Source: an uncultured Bacilli bacterium (GTDB taxonomy: Bacteria > Bacillota_I > Bacilli_A > RF39 > UBA660). Taken from it: 5,568 nt of DNA. The notes beneath the pieces are model-generated. The model searched no databases. It had not been told where the DNA came from and saw nothing but the letters and a program-made list of their open reading frames with translations. The DNA lies in assembly GCA_947627145.1 (NCBI GenBank), contig CANQUW010000063.1, forward strand, positions 1-5,568, in the 5' to 3' direction. The position numbers and the translations under genes were made by a program. Shown here piece by piece: positions 4,801-5,568 of this stretch (the first letter of the stretch is position 1; every line of letters starts with the position of its first letter).

Positions 4801-5568
4801 TAAAGTCTTTCTAAGTTTTTTAATTGCACTTTTCTCAAGACGAGATACTTGTGCTTGACTAATAGAAAGTTCTTCTGCTATTTCCATTTGTGTCTTACCA
4901 ATAACAAATCGTTCATCGAGTATTTTAGCTTCTCTTTCTCGAAGATTATCCATAGCATCTTCTAAAGAAAGCTTTATATCTAAGTCCTGTCCTTTATCTT
5001 TATCATCCGCTATTTGGTCATATAAATATATTGTATCTCCTCCATCATTATAAATAGGCTGATACATACTAACAGGATTTTTTAGTGAATTAAGAGCATT
5101 TACAACTTCATATTCACTAACACCGAGTTTTTCTGCAATATCACTTGCTGTTGGTTCACTCTTACCAGCAGCTATTGCATCTTCTTTAATCTTTAATGAC
5201 TTATAAGCAATATCTTTCAGAGAACGACTGACTCTAATACTACTATCATCACGAAGAAATCTTCTAACTTCACCCAAAATCATAGGTACTGCATAAGTTG
5301 AAAATCTAACTTCATGACTCAAATCAAAATTATCAATTGCTTTTAAAAGTCCAACACACCCTACTTGAAACAAATCATCCATATTTTCACAACGTGAATT
5401 AAATCTTTTCAATATAGATAATACAAGTTTCAAATTACCATTAACTAACTCTTCACGAGCAAACTTATCTCCATTATGCATCTTTTTAAAAAGCCCTTTC
5501 ATCTCCTCGTTAGTTAAAACTTTAATATTTGCTGTATTCACGCCACTTATTTCAACTTTATGACGTGC
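4795..5568 (-). CDS. sigG: RNA polymerase sporulation sigma factor SigG (5' end outside the window)
   Basis: This is the late forespore sigma factor; it directs RNA polymerase to genes for spore protection and germination. The reading frame is open to the window edge, giving 257 residues. The first visible residues, ARHKVEISGVNT, align with the B. subtilis SigG N-terminus after its Met, so the true start is probably the codon just beyond 5568; the GTG at 5541 is an internal valine. Region 2 includes LVNGNLKLVLSILKRF, DDLFQVGCVGLLKAIDNF and FSTYAVPMILGEVRRFLRD. Region 3 includes IRVSRSLKDIAYKS and EPTASDIAEKLGV. Region 4 has the helix-turn-helix KTQMEIAEELSISQAQVSRL near the C-terminus. Expected full length is about 258 (260 in B. 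subtilis). The KVEI-GV N-terminus and NDGGD segment separate it from SigF. The promoter is outside the window; ylmC follows 38 nt later without a terminator. Confidence 0.95.
   Translation of the reverse strand, partial: ARHKVEISGVNTANIKVLTNEEMKGLFKKMHNGDKFAREELVNGNLKLVLSILKRFNSRCENMDDLFQVGCVGLLKAIDNFDLSHEVRFSTYAVPMILGEVRRFLRDDSSIRVSRSLKDIAYKSLKIKEDAIAAGKSEPTASDIAEKLGVSEYEVVNALNSLKNPVSMYQPIYNDGGDTIYLYDQIADDKDKGQDLDIKLSLEDAMDNLREREAKILDERFVIGKTQMEIAEELSISQAQVSRLEKSAIKKLRKTLK

Noticed and set aside
1..5568. Mobile element, prophage, CRISPR array, toxin-antitoxin or defence system
   Set aside because: No transposase, integrase, direct-repeat array, terminal inverted repeats or defence-type domains were seen on either strand; the genes are conserved core and sporulation families plus one unknown.

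Overview
The window comes from a very AT-rich, endospore-forming low-GC Gram-positive bacterium of the Bacilli type (Bacillota). It carries the forespore sigma factor SigG and the sporulation families YlmC, YunB and YutH. It also carries the Bacilli housekeeping families YutD, YugI (S1 domain), DUF1292 (YrzB-like) and a minimal NifU-type protein. Tryptophan is read from TGG wherever I checked. All nine visible stop codons are TAA or TAG. An uncultured gut Bacilli lineage near Erysipelotrichia/RF39 would fit, but the rank is inference.

All genes but one lie on the minus strand, so transcription order runs from right to left. At the right edge is sigG (5' end cut by the window), then ylmC, yunB, yutD, a DUF1292 gene, and a 421-codon gene for an unrecognised, disordered and coiled-coil protein. 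That gene is closed by a strong intrinsic terminator (about 1761-1791). Then come yutH, the plus-strand nifU-like gene (stop codons overlapping with yutH), the S1-domain gene yugI, and a tRNA-Val(UAC) whose last base lies outside the left edge.

Promoter-like sequences are unusually readable. Housekeeping-type (SigA-like) promoters precede the tRNA, yugI, nifU-like, yutD and DUF1292 genes. SigE-like -10 boxes (CATA-type) precede ylmC, yunB and yutH, as expected for mother-cell sporulation genes. Sites are tightly packed: the predicted yunB and yutH promoters run through the terminator hairpin of the preceding gene, and several predicted leaders are so short that the Shine-Dalgarno sequence sits at the mRNA 5' end, or is absent (yunB).

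Functionally, the right part is a sporulation block next to sigG. The middle pairs small conserved Bacilli proteins with one apparently lineage-specific protein. The left part holds Fe-S cluster delivery, RNA binding and translation. I see no mobile element, CRISPR array, phage gene or defence system. The least explained item is the 421-residue protein co-transcribed with DUF1292.
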